From: Paracoccaceae bacterium
GTDB lineage: Bacteria > Pseudomonadota > Alphaproteobacteria > Rhodobacterales > Rhodobacteraceae
DNA length: 6,269 nt
Assembly (NCBI GenBank): GCA_007129775.1
Contig: SKUV01000248.1
Coordinates: 1-6,269 of the forward strand
Direction: 5' to 3'
Position 1 is the stretch's first letter, and each line of letters starts with the position of its first letter. Shown in pieces: positions 5,922-6,269 of the stretch. The notes under the pieces were generated by a model. The model saw nothing but the letters and a program-made list of their open reading frames with translations, had not been told where the DNA came from and searched no databases. Made by a program: the position numbers and the translations under genes.

Positions 5922-5928
5922 GGGGGAG
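5922..5928 (+). promoter_or_regulatory. Ribosome binding site of panC, deciding between two adjacent ATGs
   Basis: GGGGGAG runs straight into ATGATG. The first ATG (5929) has no spacer at all. The second (5932) has 3 bases, which is short but more workable, so the second ATG is preferred. The proteins differ by one methionine. Confidence 0.5.
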
Positions 5929-5931
5929 ATG

Positions 5932-6269
5932 ATGGAGCTTTGCACCACCAAGGCCGCGTTGCGGGCCGCTGTCGTCCGCGGGCGCGGCGCGGGCCGCCGG
6001 GTAGCGCTGGTGCCGACCATGGGAGCACTGCACGACGGGCATATGGCGCTCGTCGCCGCGGCCCGCGACTGGGCGGGGCGCGACGGGATGGTCGTGGCTT
6101 CAATCTTCGTCAACCCCGCGCAATTCGGCCCGAACGAGGATCTGGAGACCTATCCGCGTGACCCCGAGGGCGATCTTTCCAAGCTGCGCGCCGGCGGGGT
6201 GGATGCGGTCTTTCAGCCCTCCGTGGACGAAATCTATCGCCCCGGCGCCGAGACCATCGTCGAGACAAC
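5932..6269 (+). CDS. panC: Pantothenate synthetase PanC, N-terminal part (partial, 3' end outside window)
   Basis: PanC (pantoate--beta-alanine ligase) is a cytoplasmic enzyme that joins pantoate and beta-alanine, using ATP through a pantoyl-adenylate, to make pantothenate, the precursor of coenzyme A. The first 112 residues are present, out of about 280 usual for the family. Visible motifs are VPTMGALHDGHM (27-38) with the HxGH nucleotide-binding signature at H34/H37, SIFVNPAQFGPNEDLETYPR (57-76), which lines the pantoate/ATP site, and the Rossmann-fold segment DAVFQPSVDEIY. The frame is open to the right edge with no defect. The KMSKS-like region and the C-terminal domain lie outside the window. 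The gene diverges from dcp across about 150 bases. panB is its frequent partner and may follow beyond the edge. Confidence 0.96.
   Translation, partial: MELCTTKAALRAAVVRGRGAGRRVALVPTMGALHDGHMALVAAARDWAGRDGMVVASIFVNPAQFGPNEDLETYPRDPEGDLSKLRAGGVDAVFQPSVDEIYRPGAETIVET

Overview
This 6.3 kb window looks like ordinary core chromosome from a GC-rich alphaproteobacterium, most likely a member of the Rhodobacterales. That placement is inferred from the pyrC-plsY pairing, an IalB-family periplasmic protein, an encoded-CCA tRNA-Arg(CCU) and GC-biased codon use. I see no insertion sequence, integrase, phage gene, CRISPR array, toxin-antitoxin pair or defence system.

Layout, left to right. (1) The 3' end of pyrC (dihydroorotase) is followed after 4 bases by plsY (glycerol-3-phosphate acyltransferase), both on the plus strand. 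(2) Converging on plsY are two minus-strand genes: an exported IalB-family protein and, upstream of it, a LacI-family repressor of the GntR (gluconate) type that starts with GTG. (3) A plus-strand tRNA-Arg(CCU) gene follows. (4) A minus-strand block holds a TauE/SafE-type membrane transporter and, upstream of it, a full-length M3 zinc metallopeptidase (dcp-like). (5) Diverging from dcp, the 5' part of panC (pantothenate synthetase) runs off the right edge. Every gene recognised is intact apart from the two cut by the window edges.

The genes do not form one pathway. They are neighbouring housekeeping units for pyrimidine synthesis, phospholipid synthesis, translation, peptide turnover and pantothenate/CoA synthesis, with an orphan regulator and an orphan transporter between them. 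No stretch over 300 bases lacks a gene. The largest gap between protein genes (2556-2842) contains the tRNA, a possible repressor promoter and a hairpin.

I did not find a convincing new system. The points most worth checking are small and regulatory: a foldable leader ending just before the ribosome binding site of the TauE-like gene, a 20-bp-spaced direct repeat upstream of the IalB-family gene, and the unknown target of the orphan GntR-like repressor.
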